From NCBI GenBank assembly GCA_964006375.1, contig OZ023266.1, positions 68,357,391 through 68,421,390 of the forward strand: DNA of 64,000 nt, written 5' to 3'. A model generated the notes under the pieces. It had not been told where the DNA came from. It was given only the letters and a program-made list of their open reading frames with translations, and made no database searches. The translations under genes were made by a program, and so were the position numbers. Below are positions 47,843-63,530 of this stretch, piece by piece. Within the stretch, counting starts at the first letter, position 1. Each line of letters begins with the position of its first letter. This DNA is from Tillus elongatus (taxonomy: Eukaryota; Arthropoda; Insecta; Coleoptera; Cleridae).

Positions 47843-48680
47843 CTCTAGTTGCTGTCGTGTGGATAATTGATAAATGGGATGATTTTTAACTTTGGCAGAT
47901 TCAAAAATAAACTATGTTCACACAAATAATTCTAATTTTTAAAAGAATAGTTTCCAAACACTTAATTAAATAAATTATAAATATTTTAATTATAGTCATT
48001 GCTCATACGATTATCCTAAAGCAGACCACATGTTTCTTAAACCATTCATTTTTCAAACTCAATCCAAATAACACACACATCCACAAAATATAATTATTAA
48101 ATAATCGCACACTCAGAACACCACCTTAATTTAATTAATAACTTTCAAATTAATTAATTACCGTATGAATCGAAGGAGATGCTAGACGCGACGTGTTATA
48201 TTCAATATAACACTTAAAACTGCAAAATTTAGACATTCATCAGGCAAACCTACGTGTAATTCACCCCTTCCTCTGCTCTGTAACTTTTAATTTTAGAATT
48301 GGCATCGCGACGCACACTGATCTCGCTCTCTGACGCGGCGTCGTTCTGATGTACGTGTAACTGGCTTCATAGTTATTGCAAAGTACCACATTTCTAGTTT
48401 CAGTTCTAAAATCTTCCTTTCGTAGACAATCATTTCTAGATCGTTCGATGAATAACATACGGAATTATATATTAACAAAAATATCTATTAGATTGGGGGC
48501 TCGATTATAAAAAAATATATGATTGTAGCTTTGAGTAACGTTGCATAACTCGCTGTTTCACACATTTAAGAAATTTTCCTTTAACTGTCCTAATACTGGC
48601 CAAACTGTGTCCCTTAAAGTTAGGTATTTCTAGACCCCAGCTTAAAATATGTTAATTACTTTATAATTAATGCAAAAAGT
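47843..48680. other. unassigned stretch
   Basis: No gene or repeat is recognised. Confidence 0.4.
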
Positions 48681-48685
48681 TAAGA

Positions 48686-50535
48686 CATTAAAGTCTTCTT
48701 AAGCTCCAAGGGCACCAAACCCTTCTGGACTTTTGCTAAATCTATTGGGAATAATTTCTGCAAGAGCACTTTCCCACCTCTTGTCTCAGGAGATGAAATT
48801 GTTACTACCGCCCTGGGCAATGCTGAACTGTTGCCTCGTTGTTCGCCGGCAATTCTACTCTCAACCCACCTCCAAATGTTTAACCACCGACAGTCCCCAA
48901 TGTCGCGCATAAAATGACGGACGTCATTTTCAAAACTAAAAAGTTACGAAAGATGCTCTGTTCTCTTAATACCAGGAAAGCCTCTGGCCTTGACGAGATC
49001 CCAGCAATTGTTTTCAAAAAATGCGCACCAGAACTTGCTTCTGTCCTGACTCGTCTGTTTCAGACATCTTACAATAGATGTATATTCCCTAGTAATTGGA
49101 AAACTGCTCGAGTACAACCTGTCCCCAAGAAAGGATCGAAAGTGCTTCCTAGCAACTACAGGCCTATTTCTCTCCTTTCAGTCATCTCTAAAGTGATGGA
49201 AAAGTATATAAACACCGAATTACTAAAATTTCATGAAAAACACAGTCTAATCCACGACAGGCAGTATGGATTCCGTCAGCGCAGATCAACTGCTGAGCTC
49301 CTTCCTTTGTCACCCATTCTTGGAACAAGTCTATGGAACTACACGGTGAATCCCAGATTGTCGCTCTAGACATATCCAAAGCATTCGACCAGGTATGGCA
49401 CGCAGCACTTGTTAATAAACTTCCCGCCTATGGCCTACCACCAAAACTCTGTAGCTAGACAGAAAATTTCCTCTCCAACCGGAGCATTTCTGTTGTCGTG
49501 GATGGCCATTCCTCTAAACTATATCCAATTAATGCAGGAGTTCCTCAAGGTTCAGCTTTAGCCCCTACTTTGTTTCTTCTCCACATCAATGGCCTCCTCT
49601 CTAGCACATCCAACCCAGTTCACAGTTACGCGGACGACAACACCCTCCACTCAAATATACAATATTCTAAGCCTGTTTCTTTGGCCCAATTAGATGAGGA
49701 TCGCAGACTCATGGTGGGTTCTGTCTCTCTGGATCTCCAAAAAATATTAGACTGGGGAAGTAGAAATATTGTACAATTCAACCCCACCAAATCTCTCTTG
49801 CTTTCTTTCTCATAAAAGATACACCAGCCCTAGACCCATCACAATGAGCAACCAAGTTATCCAAAGTAATGAGTTATTTTCACTTGTTGGCATTTCTGTG
49901 GATCGAGGTCGAAATCTCAATTGGCACCAACATGTCACATCAATTGCAGAAGCGGCTGCAAAGAAATTAGGTTTCCTCTTCCGGGATCGTAAATACTTTT
50001 CACCAGCTAATCTCTATACCTCATATACTTCGTAAATAAGGCCAAACCTCGAATACTGCTCCCACATCTGGGTTGCTGCTGCCGCTTCTACACTCGCTAT
50101 CCTCGACTCCATTCAGAAGAGAGCTATACGCCTCATTGGTGACCTTACCCTCACCCAAAGGCTGCAATCCCTTTCCCACCGACGTGCCGTTGATGACCTC
50201 TCTCTCTTTTATAGATACCTGCACGGGCACTGCTCAGATGAGCTTACTTCCATAGTTCCTCCACCTGCTGCCAGGAGAACAGAGCGAATGCACCCTTTTA
50301 CTGTCCAGGTCACTAGACATAGAACATCTTGTTATGCCCCTCTTTTGTCCCAAGGACTTCTAAGTTGTGGAATTCCTTGCCGGCGCATGTTTTTCCTTTT
50401 CTTTTTTCCGAACCTCCAAACCTTCAAGTCCAGAATTAACAAGCTTCCTCTTTCCTCCTTGTCGGCACACACGGTACGATAGTATTTAGGCTGTAAGCCC
50501 TCGTGGTGTGTTGTTGAAATAAAAAAAAGCAAAAA
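48686..50535 (+). pseudogene. LINE (jockey/CR1-like), 5'-truncated second copy
   Basis: Same family as 7560-10500 in opposite orientation. It starts in the linker (SSKGTKPFWTFAKSIGNNF), passes NTRKASGLDEIPAIVFKKC, NYRPISLLSVISKVMEKYIN, HDRQYGFRQRRSTAELL, a frameshift, then LDISKAFDQVWHAAL, GVPQGSALAPTLFL and an intact YADD (HSYADDNTLHS near 49620). It continues through LGFLFRDRKYFSPANLYTSY and SRGLL-type C-terminal sequence to a 3' end GGTGTGTTGTTGAAATAAAA. A TAG near 49457 and shifts near 49310, 49810 and 50035 break it. The endonuclease is absent. Truncation at the 5' end is the usual outcome of target-primed reverse transcription. Confidence 0.87.
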
Positions 50536-50539
50536 GTAA

Positions 50540-51065
50540 TACATATTTATAAAAATTAATAATTGTACCATGATTTATAGTAAAAAAATATCATAGAAAA
50601 TTAGCAACTTGTTCAATAATTATCTAACTATTTTTCAAAAAAGTTCAAAAAAGTTGTGTAAGATAACGAGTTGATGTGTGTCGATCTTTTCATTGTATTG
50701 AGTCTGCTTTATTACTGCGCTGTTTAGTTATTTTATTGTTATAATTTTTGTTATGATTGTTGTCATAGTTATTATTTGTATATATTTGTATATTGAAATA
50801 CATCACGTAGATATTTTGATGGCGGTAAGGATCTTTTCTTAATCAAAACATCATAACGTAGCAACGGATTTTTATTTGTAGTTGTCATGAATTCGTATAA
50901 ATAAATTCAATTTTCTTATGTCTGATGATGCTGTCAAACAGCAAACAACCCGTTCGTTATAGTGAAGAAAATAAGCATTTGTGAAGCCAGAGAAACAGTC
51001 TCTACATATGTATCTAGTAACAACTTGTTAGTTTTTAAAATCCATTAACAATGAAAATATGAACT
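50540..51065. other. unassigned stretch
   Basis: Nothing recognised. Confidence 0.4.
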
Positions 51066-51069
51066 AATT

Positions 51070-51262
51070 TTCTCACTGGTCGCAAACAATTTTCTTCTTG
51101 CAGACAACATTTCCACAAGTTTCGCATTTATTGCGACTTTTTGTGTCTTTTTGTGGTGAGCAGATAACACAACCGCCAAAACATTTTTCCGCAATAGATT
51201 TCACGCTATAAGCGCCCAACTCTGGAAATACTGTAACCGTGTGATCACTGGTTGCTGGATCC
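51070..51262 (-). pseudogene. cysteine-rich C-terminal fragment, probably piggyBac-like
   Basis: The minus strand encodes GGCVICSPQKDTKSRNKCET followed by CGNVVCKKKIVCDQ and a stop. The pattern C-x2-C, then C-x2-C-x4-C-x5-C at the end of a frame resembles the zinc-binding tail of piggyBac-derived transposases; compare the tail at 13845-13900. No catalytic part is found. A different small zinc domain is possible. Confidence 0.45.
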
Positions 51263-51412
51263 TGTTTTTATAGCTTCTAATTATTTGAGCTTTTAGAAGT
51301 GCTTTCCAAGGCATAACAAAAATTTTCGCGTGATTTCCAAATATGACTTGTACAAATCAGGATACTTTAGTCTCTATAGAATAAAAGAATTTAGGACTGC
51401 GGTACCAATAAG

Positions 51413-51640
51413 ATGACCAAAAATAACCATCTATTTGTCATTCGCCGTATCAACTTGCTGTATCCACACCATATTTTGTGCTATCGTAGTGTAGGTAATA
51501 CTATATCAGATTTTCACAGTGTGAGCTGAATTAGTCACTTTTAAAGGGAAACTTTATTATAACTATTATTTCTAAAGGAGGCGAAAACTGATGTCGGTGT
51601 CGAAGGTTCAATTTTCATGACAAACTTAATGGTGAAAACT
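51413..51640 (+). repeat. dispersed repeat, partner of 35896-36112
   Basis: Inverse copy of the block at 35896-36112 (includes GGCGAAAACTGATGTCGGTG). It fuses directly to the LINE that follows. Confidence 0.7.
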
Positions 51641-52828
51641 GTACCACAGGACTGGCTGAAGGCGGTAGTGACAGCAATATTTAAAAAAGGGGACAAAACA
51701 GATCCAAATAATTACAGACCAATCAACCTTACACGGATTGCATGCAGAGTAATTGAACGCATCGTGGTAAAATATCTTTTTTCTTTTCTCATCGATAATG
51801 GTATAATACCAGACACACAGCCTGGCTTGCTTTCTGGCAGATCTATGGTGACAAACTTGCTTTCAGCTGCTAATGAGTGGACTCGCTTGCTCGATCAAAA
51901 CTTACCTGTGGATGTCATTTACCTATATTTTAGCAAAGCTTTTGATAAGGTGCCGTATAACCTATTGCTACTGAAGCTAAGAACACATTGGTATTAGGGC
52001 AGAACTGTTGTTGTGGATCTAGAGCTTTCTAACTGGCAGACGTTTCTCAGTACGAGTCGGTTCATCATTCTCCAGATCAACTCCTGTTGCTGGCGGTTTG
52101 CCCCAAGGATCTGTTCTTGGTCCTGTCCTGTTCCTGGTCTATACAGCTGATGTACTATGTTTTCTCACTTCTCCCCATAATGCTTAGGCGGATGACTGTA
52201 AAATGTATGGTGCCCCCTATTGACTAACAACAGCATTTAGACGGATTTAAACGCGGTAGTGTCTTGGTGTTCAGCGTGGAATATACCGTTAACTATGATA
52301 AGTGTACAGTTATCAACCTAGGCCACAACAACGCTCGCCAAGTTTATTTTCTGTAAAATAAGCAGATTGCGTGTGTAGAGTGTCAAGCTGACCTTGGAGT
52401 CATTGTAGCATCAGATTTGACCTAAAAGGCAACAGGATAATATATTTGTTGAAGAGAACCTTCCGAAGACTTACTCCTGCTCTTGCCAGAAAACTTTATA
52501 CAACATATATTCGACCACATTTAGAGTATGGAATCCCTCATGGTCAAAAAACAACGTGCAGCATCCAGATGGTCTCTGCAGCTTCGACACCAAACCTATG
52601 AAGAACGTCCTAAGTGCCTCAGACTGACAACCTTGCAGAAAAAGCAATTAAGATGTGACCTGCTTTATTTGCACAAAGTGACTCATGGTCTGTGTCCACC
52701 TCCATGTGAAACCTTGGTTCTTCTTAGTGATGTCTTTAGACTTTCAATTTATTATACACGTTCTGAATATTTTATTTTAGTTTTGAATGTTGCACTTTTT
52801 ATTTTATAATAAATAAATAAATAAATGA
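51640..52828 (+). pseudogene. LINE (CR1-like) reverse transcriptase, truncated, with (AATA)n tail
   Basis: The frame begins VPQDWLKAVVTAIFKKGDKT then DPNNYRPINLT, and continues with GLLSGRSMVTNLLSAANEWT and DVIYLYFSKAFDKVPYNLL. After a stop near 51998, corrupted frames hold GGLPQGSVLGPVLFLVY and a remnant ADD site near 52190. The C-terminus (52528-52809) has YEERPKCLRLTTLQKKQLRC then DLLYLHKVTHG, typical of CR1-like C-termini. It ends in AATA repeats (52808-52828). It starts abruptly inside the reverse transcriptase, so it is 5'-truncated. A third LINE lineage in the window. Confidence 0.8.
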
Positions 52829-53984
52829 ATTCCAACATATAAAGTGAACAACTAAGACCGCGGCTCGTTTCTACCGGATGCCTGTTGCTAATAATCAAAA
52901 ACAGTTACTCCAATCCCGTTACTCCGGGGCCTGTTACTAACGAAAAACACGTTACTCTGAGGCCCATTTCTATTAGGAGCTCGTAACCATGGAGAACATC
53001 TTCCGACCTAGAAGCCAGTGTCTAGTTACATCATGTTAGTAAAAGTTTCTCCAGCTCTAAATGTCCAAATCAACTCAAACGAAGATCCAGCTTGTTAGTG
53101 GAAGTCCACTAGCTCTAAATGGTTATGGCATACTGCAAATTAGGCTCTGGCTGTATTACGTCAACGGAGGAAACCTATGTTAAGTAAAATTCTCTTAGTT
53201 CGATTAGTTTTCTTCAATTTTTAAACTAGTAATTTTAAAATCTTGAAATTTGACATTAATTATCCTTTTATTTAAAACTAGTAATTCCTTAACATTGTTA
53301 GCGTTTAATATTTGACTTTATAATAAACTTTTTAAACCAAATCTCTCTTTTTATTGTGCATATTTTTATTATCTATACAAATATCAACGGCGAAAACCGA
53401 CGCCCTCTTAGTTTATTCATTAATTGATTTCATTTTAAATAGGTTTTATTCCATTTTGGTTATACTCCCTGTTCATTCATATAGTCATTTATTTATGTAT
53501 TTAAATTTAGTTATAACCGCATCTCGATATCTATCACCTATTCTGAGATAGGGGGTTTTTCAAAACTTGTGCCCGTTTGGAAAGTGGCCATAACTTTCTT
53601 CCTATTGATTTTTTTTATTTCTATGAAAACAATTCTGCGGCCCTTTTTTACGTAGAATTCAATGGTGTAGATTACATAATTTTTTTGTTGATGCCAAATT
53701 TTATATTTTTGTATTAATATACAGAACTTTTTTTAAATGAGACATCAAGTATATTTTGGCATACTTGAGTAAAGCTTGAGATTACCATTACAAAAATATA
53801 GCACATTTGATGTTTTGCACAACACTTTAAAAAATAGAGCATTACAGTTCTTTATGTATAACTTGTAAAACACGCCATTTGACAGGTAGCCTTTGGACAA
53901 CGCGCCGACGAAACCAACAACCAAACATCGATCTACTGGTGATATTCTGACATACGTCACTCGTCTTTGGAATCCTGCTCTAGA
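52829..53984. other. unassigned stretch
   Basis: No gene. The part at 52830-53000 has several GTTACTCC-like words. At 53540-53700 the sequence (GGGTTTTTCAAAACTTGTGC) looks like terminal sequence of an unknown transposon. Confidence 0.4.
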
Positions 53985-54480
53985 AAAATATGGAAATTTC
54001 ATCGGATATTTCTAAAGCATTCGATCGGGTCTGACACGAACTACTCCTTAATAAACTACTATTAAACTAATTTACTTTAAAACTATGCCTATAGATATCT
54101 GGTTTTCGGAAGAAGCGTTCCTTGTATGTTGTCGATGGTGTCTCATCAGACGAATTAAAAATGTATGCGGCTGTTCCACAGGGCTCCCGCGTTTTTTCCT
54201 TTGCATATAAATGACCTTCTGTTAACAACCAACATTTCAATCCACAGCGCGTTCTCATTATTAACGTGTCCAATATCTGCTTCTAGTTCGTTATCAGATT
54301 ATTTCCATAACTTTAGACAATACTGGAAACATGTGGAAATTAGGCGGTAATGCCCCTTAATTTGAGGACAGGCTGAACTCGAGGTTGTTCCCAGGAATAT
54401 GAAAATACTTCCATCTTATAGGACAATACGGTCTCGCAGTATTTCTGGTGTACACCTATTACAATGTAAAAAAAACACGT
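53985..54480 (+). pseudogene. LINE reverse transcriptase relic
   Basis: Reads DISKAFDRV, then HELLLNKLL, then RSLYVVDGVSSDELKMYAAV with PQGS following, then a frame change and LHINDLLLTTNISIHS. These are the reverse transcriptase palm blocks, with stops throughout. The YADD region is not intact. Confidence 0.7.
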
Positions 54481-54829
54481 ATCAACACCATCCTAAATAA
54501 ACTCTCAGATTAGGAGTTGTTACTGAACATAATGTTTATTTAATGATAATATAGATTGCAAGAACATTCTATTTGAATTATGTAATTACTTACCTTAACA
54601 ATTTACCCAAAAAACCACGTAAATCACAAATCCGAGTCAACTTTCATGCACTTGCAGGCAATACACATGGGAGCCAACTGACGATACGAAATTCTGAATT
54701 ATCTTTCCTGCGGCTGGTTGTGACATTACGTGCTCTGGGACATGTGGAAGCCTTTTGTCAACTTGAAAATACAAAAACCTCCAAATGTTCAAATTTGATG
54801 ATACGTGGTATTGCCGCCAGGCCATAGAC
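54481..54829. other. unassigned stretch
   Basis: Part of it may be upstream sequence of the mariner-like relic. Not resolved. Confidence 0.35.
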
Positions 54830-55320
54830 ATATTCCATGAAGCTAATAATCAAAGTCCTGAAAAATTAGATGTGTGGGTCGTAAATTATGGCAATTGTAT
54901 TGTTGGTCCTTTTTTATGGCAGAAAATCCAAGAGAATAAATGTATTTAGTTGTTGGAGAAAGCCATTAATCCAACAGAAATTTGTGAACACAGCAACACA
55001 AAGCATCACCATACGATACAGTGGTGTTCGTCGGTATCTGGACCAAACATTTCCTTAGAGATGGATTGGGTGAAGAGGTGCAATAGAATGGCCTCCAAGA
55101 TCGCCAGATTTAAACCCTTTAGACGCTTTGTGGGGCCATCTGAAAAATAGGATTTACACTACAATGCCAAAAACGCAGATGATTTACGCCAACGCATTAT
55201 CGCTATGTCAACATATTTAACTAGAAATTCGCAACGTTCGAAACCGCTTCGAACAAAACAGAAAGCTGAAGGTCAGCATTTCGAACTTTAAATACATTAG
55301 TATACTGTTAAGGTAATAAA
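54830..55320 (+). pseudogene. mariner-like transposase catalytic-domain relic
   Basis: Frames include SPEKLDVWVVNYGNCIVGPF (family VW..I.GN.IIGPFF), then LDQTF-type sequence in VRRYLDQTF, GLGEEV, and near 55095 NGLQDRQI in one frame or PPRSPDLNPLDALWGHLKN in another, then a helical tail ending near EGQHFEL. The frames shift repeatedly. It is the same broad family as 3840-4853. Confidence 0.7.
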
Positions 55321-56244
55321 CAATAATGTATGAAACTTGGTTGTTTTGTTTGGCAGACAACATTTTGAAATACGTTTTCTTAAAAACCACTAAAGCGATT
55401 TTGAAAAGCTGACACTTTTCGCAAAAAGAATTTGATTATCTTCAAAATCAGGTGTAACTCAATACCCTGTTCGGTTTAAAATTACAGAGGTGAAACTAAC
55501 CTCCGCTAGAAGGATGAACTGACAGGGTTGAAAATATCACCAAGACGTTTTTCGCCCGAATTAAAAATTGACATGGGCGAGCGTTTTTTAAATAACAGGA
55601 AATATAAAAAATCTGTTCTGTTTCCTTTTCCTTGCGCTACTCTGTGTGCTTCTGTATCACTTTAAAAGATTTTCCGTGTTTAAATGACGCCCCAAAAAAT
55701 AATCTGGGCACTGGAATGTTTGTCACTGACATACCAACATGCGTAACACATTTTTATTTACAATAAACAGAACCTAAAACTCCTCTATTTTTCTCTGTCT
55801 GACATCTCATCGTTATTCTGAGCAGATCAATTGATGTAGAGTAACACTAGTAAATAAAGTAATGAGTCATAACTAATTGGAACAATTCGAACAACACAAT
55901 GTGCCAAGTGGACCCTAAAAGCATCCTACAAGAATAAAAATATCACAAGTCAATACAATATGCTATACCTAAGTCGATAAATTTTTCCCACCAATCGGTC
56001 ATACATTATTAATAGACGTGCACAGCATTCATACCTCATATCTAAAGTTAAATTTGGATGGACATCCTGAGACACATTCCAGAATATTATGATCAATCAA
56101 CTTCAGTATTCAATGATAAGTAGCCCATTAACATTCAAAACACCAAAAGAAAAAAAAATATCGAAAAAAAACTATGATATAAAATGAACATGAAGCTGAC
56201 TTAAAACCTCGATAGTCACGAAAATTTCAGCAAGCTTAAAAAGG
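55321..56244. other. unassigned stretch
   Basis: No gene or repeat is recognised. Confidence 0.4.
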
Positions 56245-58213
<1,969 letters not shown>

Positions 58214-58229
58214 AAAAAGAAATTTGTGC

Positions 58230-58500
58230 CACCAAAATATTTTTTTTAACTTTAAATGCGTATGACTTTTTTCTTAACTTAAAGATCTAAATTTAAGTAC
58301 GTAATTGCCTTTTTATGACGTAACTCTGTGTACCAAATTTGGTAGTCATAGCTTTGTTACTTACTATCCATTTGGAAAAGGAACGTAATCACCAAGTTTG
58401 ATTGAAATCGGTCCTTTTTTGAGTTATCGGTGCGATACACCTACACCACCCCCCCCCCCCCCACGCACGCACACACTCACGCACACACGCACGCATGCAC
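58230..58500 (-). repeat. HINE-like right-half relic with C-run and CA/CG repeats
   Basis: An inverted right-half piece (TTTTTTGAGTTATCGGTGCG) runs into a run of 14 C and imperfect (CACG)n/(CA)n to about 58500. Confidence 0.6.
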
Positions 58501-58929
58501 ATAGGGTTATTCACTTTATTCTACACGGAAGATTATAGATAAAACACCAGATCATACACGCGTTTCTTATTGGAGGAATTTTAAATTATTTTCGTGGTGT
58601 ACAGGTCTCCCAAAAACACAGAACGTATCAAAGTTGTATTTTTTAAATGAAACACCCTGTATATTACTTCGTTTTCAGTTCCTATGATCAAAATGAAAGC
58701 AAATTGCATTATTTTATTTTCGTTATTTTATTTTATTATCTACCTTACTTAAACCTTAAGGTTTGTGCAATATTTTATATTTTGTGAAAATGTAGTAACA
58801 GTTTCAAAGTTTAAATTCTCAACATGTATTTCCTTTTTGTAAACCAAATTTAACTTGGAATCTACTCAATAAGTTTTGTGACGGCCATATGAACCCCAAA
58901 AATGAAACTTGTGGTTATTTTTTTTTTTC

Positions 58930-59035
58930 TTAAATAAAATTCTATAATAAAGAGATCGCGATTTTTGACTTTAAAAAAAACTTATTCAAATGAGCGCGAA
59001 GTATGGCCGCTGGAACCAGGCTCTAGACGGCAGGC
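58930..59035 (+). repeat. HINE-like 5' half relic
   Basis: Diverged 5' block: AAATAAAATTCTATAATAAA, GAGATCGCGATTTTTG, CAAATGAGCGCGAAGTATGG. No TA tract follows. Confidence 0.55.
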
Positions 59036-59349
59036 AAGGTAAGCGACTGCCTTAAGCTAGGTTCATTCACTTGCGAGTTGCGAAAATCGAATTTCGAAAT
59101 CGCATCGAAACGTATTTCTATTGCTTTATTTTAAATAATATCGTAATATTATTTAAAATAGACCAATAGGAATTAGTTTCGCAATTCTCTTTTCGCAGTT
59201 CGGGAGTGTAGGAACCTAACTTACGACGGCAAAATTAAGAGCCCAAAACCACCTGAACTAAAGTACAATATTAATAAACACAACACAACCAAAGAAAACA
59301 TAGAGCTGCTAATTGAATCATAACTTCCACATAGACATTCTCATGAAAT

Positions 59350-60140
59350 GAATTTAGGGTCCACGACTTGACCACAAACAACTTATTCGTATTCCTGTAC
59401 CCATAAACTTCTGAAACGTTATTACTCAAGTTTTAACGAAAAAAAGCAATTTTCACCAAATCACCCCTCATTTATCCCCTACCCCCTGAAGAGATCTTAC
59501 CCAAAAGCAATTCTAAGTGTTCCTTTGTTGGATGCTAACTGTATACCAAATTTGAATATGATATTCCGATTCGTTCGAAAGTTATTGCGCCTACTAACAG
59601 ACAGGCGTACAGGCCGACAGACGTAGAGACAAAAATCCAGAATCAAGTTTTCTATATGAACTAAGACTTCTTACGCAGTTTAGAAAAAAAATCGAAATTT
59701 CTGTCACCGACATTCCACCCCCACACATTCAGCACAGAATATCAGATGTTTGATGAAATTGAAACGAAAAAATATAAAGTTTCACCAAACACTCCCCATT
59801 CATCCCCTACCCCCTGGAGCGCTTTTACTCAAAAACAATCCGAACCGTTCGTTGGTCGGGTGCTAACCGTATACCAAGACGATGTCAATTCGTTCTAAAG
59901 CTATCGTGGCTACTAACAGACAAACACATCATGTTTTCTATGTGTTTTGACACGGTTAAGAACATCTAGGCCAATGACTTTTTTACATTTTTGTCACCGA
60001 GGCCATACTTCCACACGTATTGACGATGTGAAAGTAATTGAAATATGTAGCCACCGCCTAAGGTTTGAACTCACCTTAGAAGAGGATTTATTCCTGATCT
60101 AGTACTCGTCCTTACCACTCTGCCACAGAAAACATGACAA
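59350..60140 (-). repeat. long inverted repeat, left arm, with tRNA-like head
   Basis: About 790 bp that matches 61372-62168 in reverse. On the minus strand it begins at 60140 with CTGTGGCAGAGTGGTAAGGA, an A-box-like start, and GAGTTCAAACCTTAGG, a B-box-like segment. The body then holds two related units, each with GGGGGTAGGGGATGAATG or similar and a run of GTTAGTAG then CGAACG. Confidence 0.75.
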
Positions 60141-60179
60141 GTGCAGTATAATGCGTGGTATATTTGACAATTTTTATAT

Positions 60180-60303
<124 letters not shown>

Positions 60304-60316
60304 ATGTGTGTTTTGT

Positions 60317-61330
<1,014 letters not shown>

Positions 61331-61371
61331 ACGCCAAATATACCTCGCATTATATTGCAGTTGTCATGTTT

Positions 61372-62168
61372 TCTGTGGCAGAGTGGTAAGGACGAGTACT
61401 AGATCAGGAATAAATCCTCTTCTAAGGTGAGTTCAAATCTAAGGCGGTGACTACATATTTCAATTACTTTCACATCGTAAATACGTGTGGAAGTATGGCA
61501 TCGGTGACAAAAAATTTAAAAAATGTCCTTGGCCTAAACGTTGTTAACCGTGTCAAAACACATAGAAAACATGATGTGTTTGTCTGTTAGTAGCCACAAT
61601 AGCTTTAGAACGAATTGACATCGTCTTGGTATATGGTTAGCACCAGACAAACGAACGGTTCGGATTGTTTTGAGTAAAAGCGTTCCAGGGGGTAGGGGAT
61701 GAATGGGGAGTGTTTTGGTGAAACTTTATATTCTTTCGTTTCAATTTCATCAAACATCTGATATTCTGTGCTGAATGTGTGGGGGTGGAATGTCGGTGAC
61801 AGAAATTTCGAATTTTTTTCTAAACTTCGTAAGAAGTCTTAGTTCATATAGAAAACTTGATTCTGGAATATTTTTTTTCTCTACGTCTGTCGGTCGGTCG
61901 GTCTATCGGCCTGTACGTCTGTTAGTAGGCGCAATAACTTTCGAACGAATTGAGATATCATATTCAATTTTGGTATACAGTTAGCACCCAACAAAGGAAT
62001 ACTTAGAATTGCTTTTGGGTAAGATCTCTTCAGGGGGTAGGGGATAAATAAGGGGTGATTTGGTGAAAATTGCTTTTTTGTTCGTTAAAACTTGAGTAAT
62101 AACGTTTCAGAAGTTTATGTGTACAGGAATACGACAAATTTATTTGTGGTCAAGTCGCGGACCCTAAA
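61372..62168 (+). repeat. long inverted repeat, right arm, with tRNA-like head
   Basis: Starts CTGTGGCAGAGTGGTAAGGA (A-box-like TGGCAGAGTGG), then GTGAGTTCAAATCTAAGG (B-box-like). The body has two diverged units of about 330 bp: each contains a GGGGGTAGGGGAT(G/A)AAT run and TTAGTAG(C/G)C(A/G)CAATA. It ends GTCAAGTCGCGGACCCTAAA. It mirrors 59350-60140. Confidence 0.75.
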
Positions 62169-63055
62169 AAGTGAAAACATCAAAATTATAGTAATGAGAA
62201 AATGAAAATTTTAATATTAGTTAATAAATTTGGTGTTATATTGGAATGAGTTGTTTTGGAATGGTAGTTGAATACTGGTGGCAGCTGCAGGAGTGCTATT
62301 GATAGAAATGCAGATAGGAAAAACATAAATTGAACAACATTTTTAAACTGACATTTTATAATAATCTTTTGTTAGTTTACTTTGGAACATGAAATGAAAT
62401 TCTGTTAACTGCAAGCACAAGCTTATGGTTGTTTGTAGAACACACTGTAAAATCTGAATAAACACAACATACTAATACTAATAAGACTAATACCTTTAAA
62501 TCACTTACCCCATTTGTAAAATCTTCGGAACTAAAAATCGCACGCACATAATAACAACAAACAATCGATGCATTCTCTTAACACATGAAAATACACCTAA
62601 TGTTATTTATTCGATAAACTAATTTTGTTTATTTAAGAAGTAAATTCACATAAATTCTTCTATAGCCTGGCACCTATGAAATAGAAGTGTAACGTCGATT
62701 TAATATAGCCACAATGAATTATTGCAAGCGTGTAAGATGTAAAAAAGTATACACGCTTATCAGTAGTTTTTTTAACATTGCGACAAGATAAAGCTGATGA
62801 GTGAGCTTACAGATGTGCTTATCTATGTTTTTATATTGTTTTAAAAATTATAGGCAATAAATGAATTCTTTGGTCCTGTTTAATCGTTTTTCTGTGAAAA
62901 GAGACATAACTTGATTATATAATAGTTAAAATACTGTTTTTCCCTCACTTCTTGACTAAATACTTATTTAAATATTTCACTGGCATTTCGATCTTAAATA
63001 CTTACATAATGTACAGTGCCAATTTGTAACTTAGAATAAATTCAGTTAACCAAAT
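62169..63055. other. unassigned stretch
   Basis: No gene or repeat is recognised. Confidence 0.4.
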
Positions 63056-63059
63056 ATAT

Positions 63060-63182
63060 AGCTTCTTTTTTTAGAGAATTTTCGTAGAAAAAATTAGCTA
63101 TTGAGAACCCGACTTTTGAATTTAAATAAATCTTTAAATGGGCAAGAACCCACGTCCAGGGTTTAGTTTCAAATTTTATATT
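63060..63182 (+). repeat. HINE-like 5' half, cut before the TA tract
   Basis: GAGAATTTTCGTAGAAAAAA, CGACTTTTGAATTTAAATAA and AAGAACCCACGTCCAGGGTT form a 5' block that stops at TTTTATATTG, where the Penelope-like sequence begins. Confidence 0.6.
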
Positions 63183-63351
63183 GTTCCTAAACGTCAAAAT
63201 TTTTGGGGTTGACATCTTTGGGTGAGTCGAATAAAAAGGCTTTTTCTTTCCAAACAAATGTTAACTCCTTGCCCCGACGCGTTTCGACCAATTAATCGGT
63301 CATCCTCAGGGAAATCTAGAATTTACAAGTCTTTTTGTAAATTCTAGATTC
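63183..63351 (-). repeat. Penelope-like pseudo-LTR relic with ribozyme-like motif and hairpin
   Basis: On the minus strand CCTGAGGATGACCGATTAAT then TGGTCGAAACGCGTCGGGGC has a stem (GACC/GGTC) framed by GATGA and GAAACGCGTC, resembling the degenerate minimal hammerhead of Penelope-like elements. A 16-bp-arm palindrome (AATCTAGAATTTACAA) sits at 63313-63350. Confidence 0.5.
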
Positions 63352-63530
63352 TAATACAAAATAAGTACATATTTCATTTTCAACAAAATTTATATTAATT
63401 CTTAGGTAAATTAAATAAATATTTGAATTTTACAAAAAGCAAGAACAGAACTTTATGCTTAGTAACATGCCGTTGAGAAAGCAATTTAATTTTAAGGCGT
63501 AGGTAACTATAACTGCAACTGTCTTTTTAA

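Noticed and set aside
48914..49815. An intact LINE protein in the second copy
   Set aside because: The domain order is good and YADD is kept, but stops and frameshifts split it and the endonuclease is missing.
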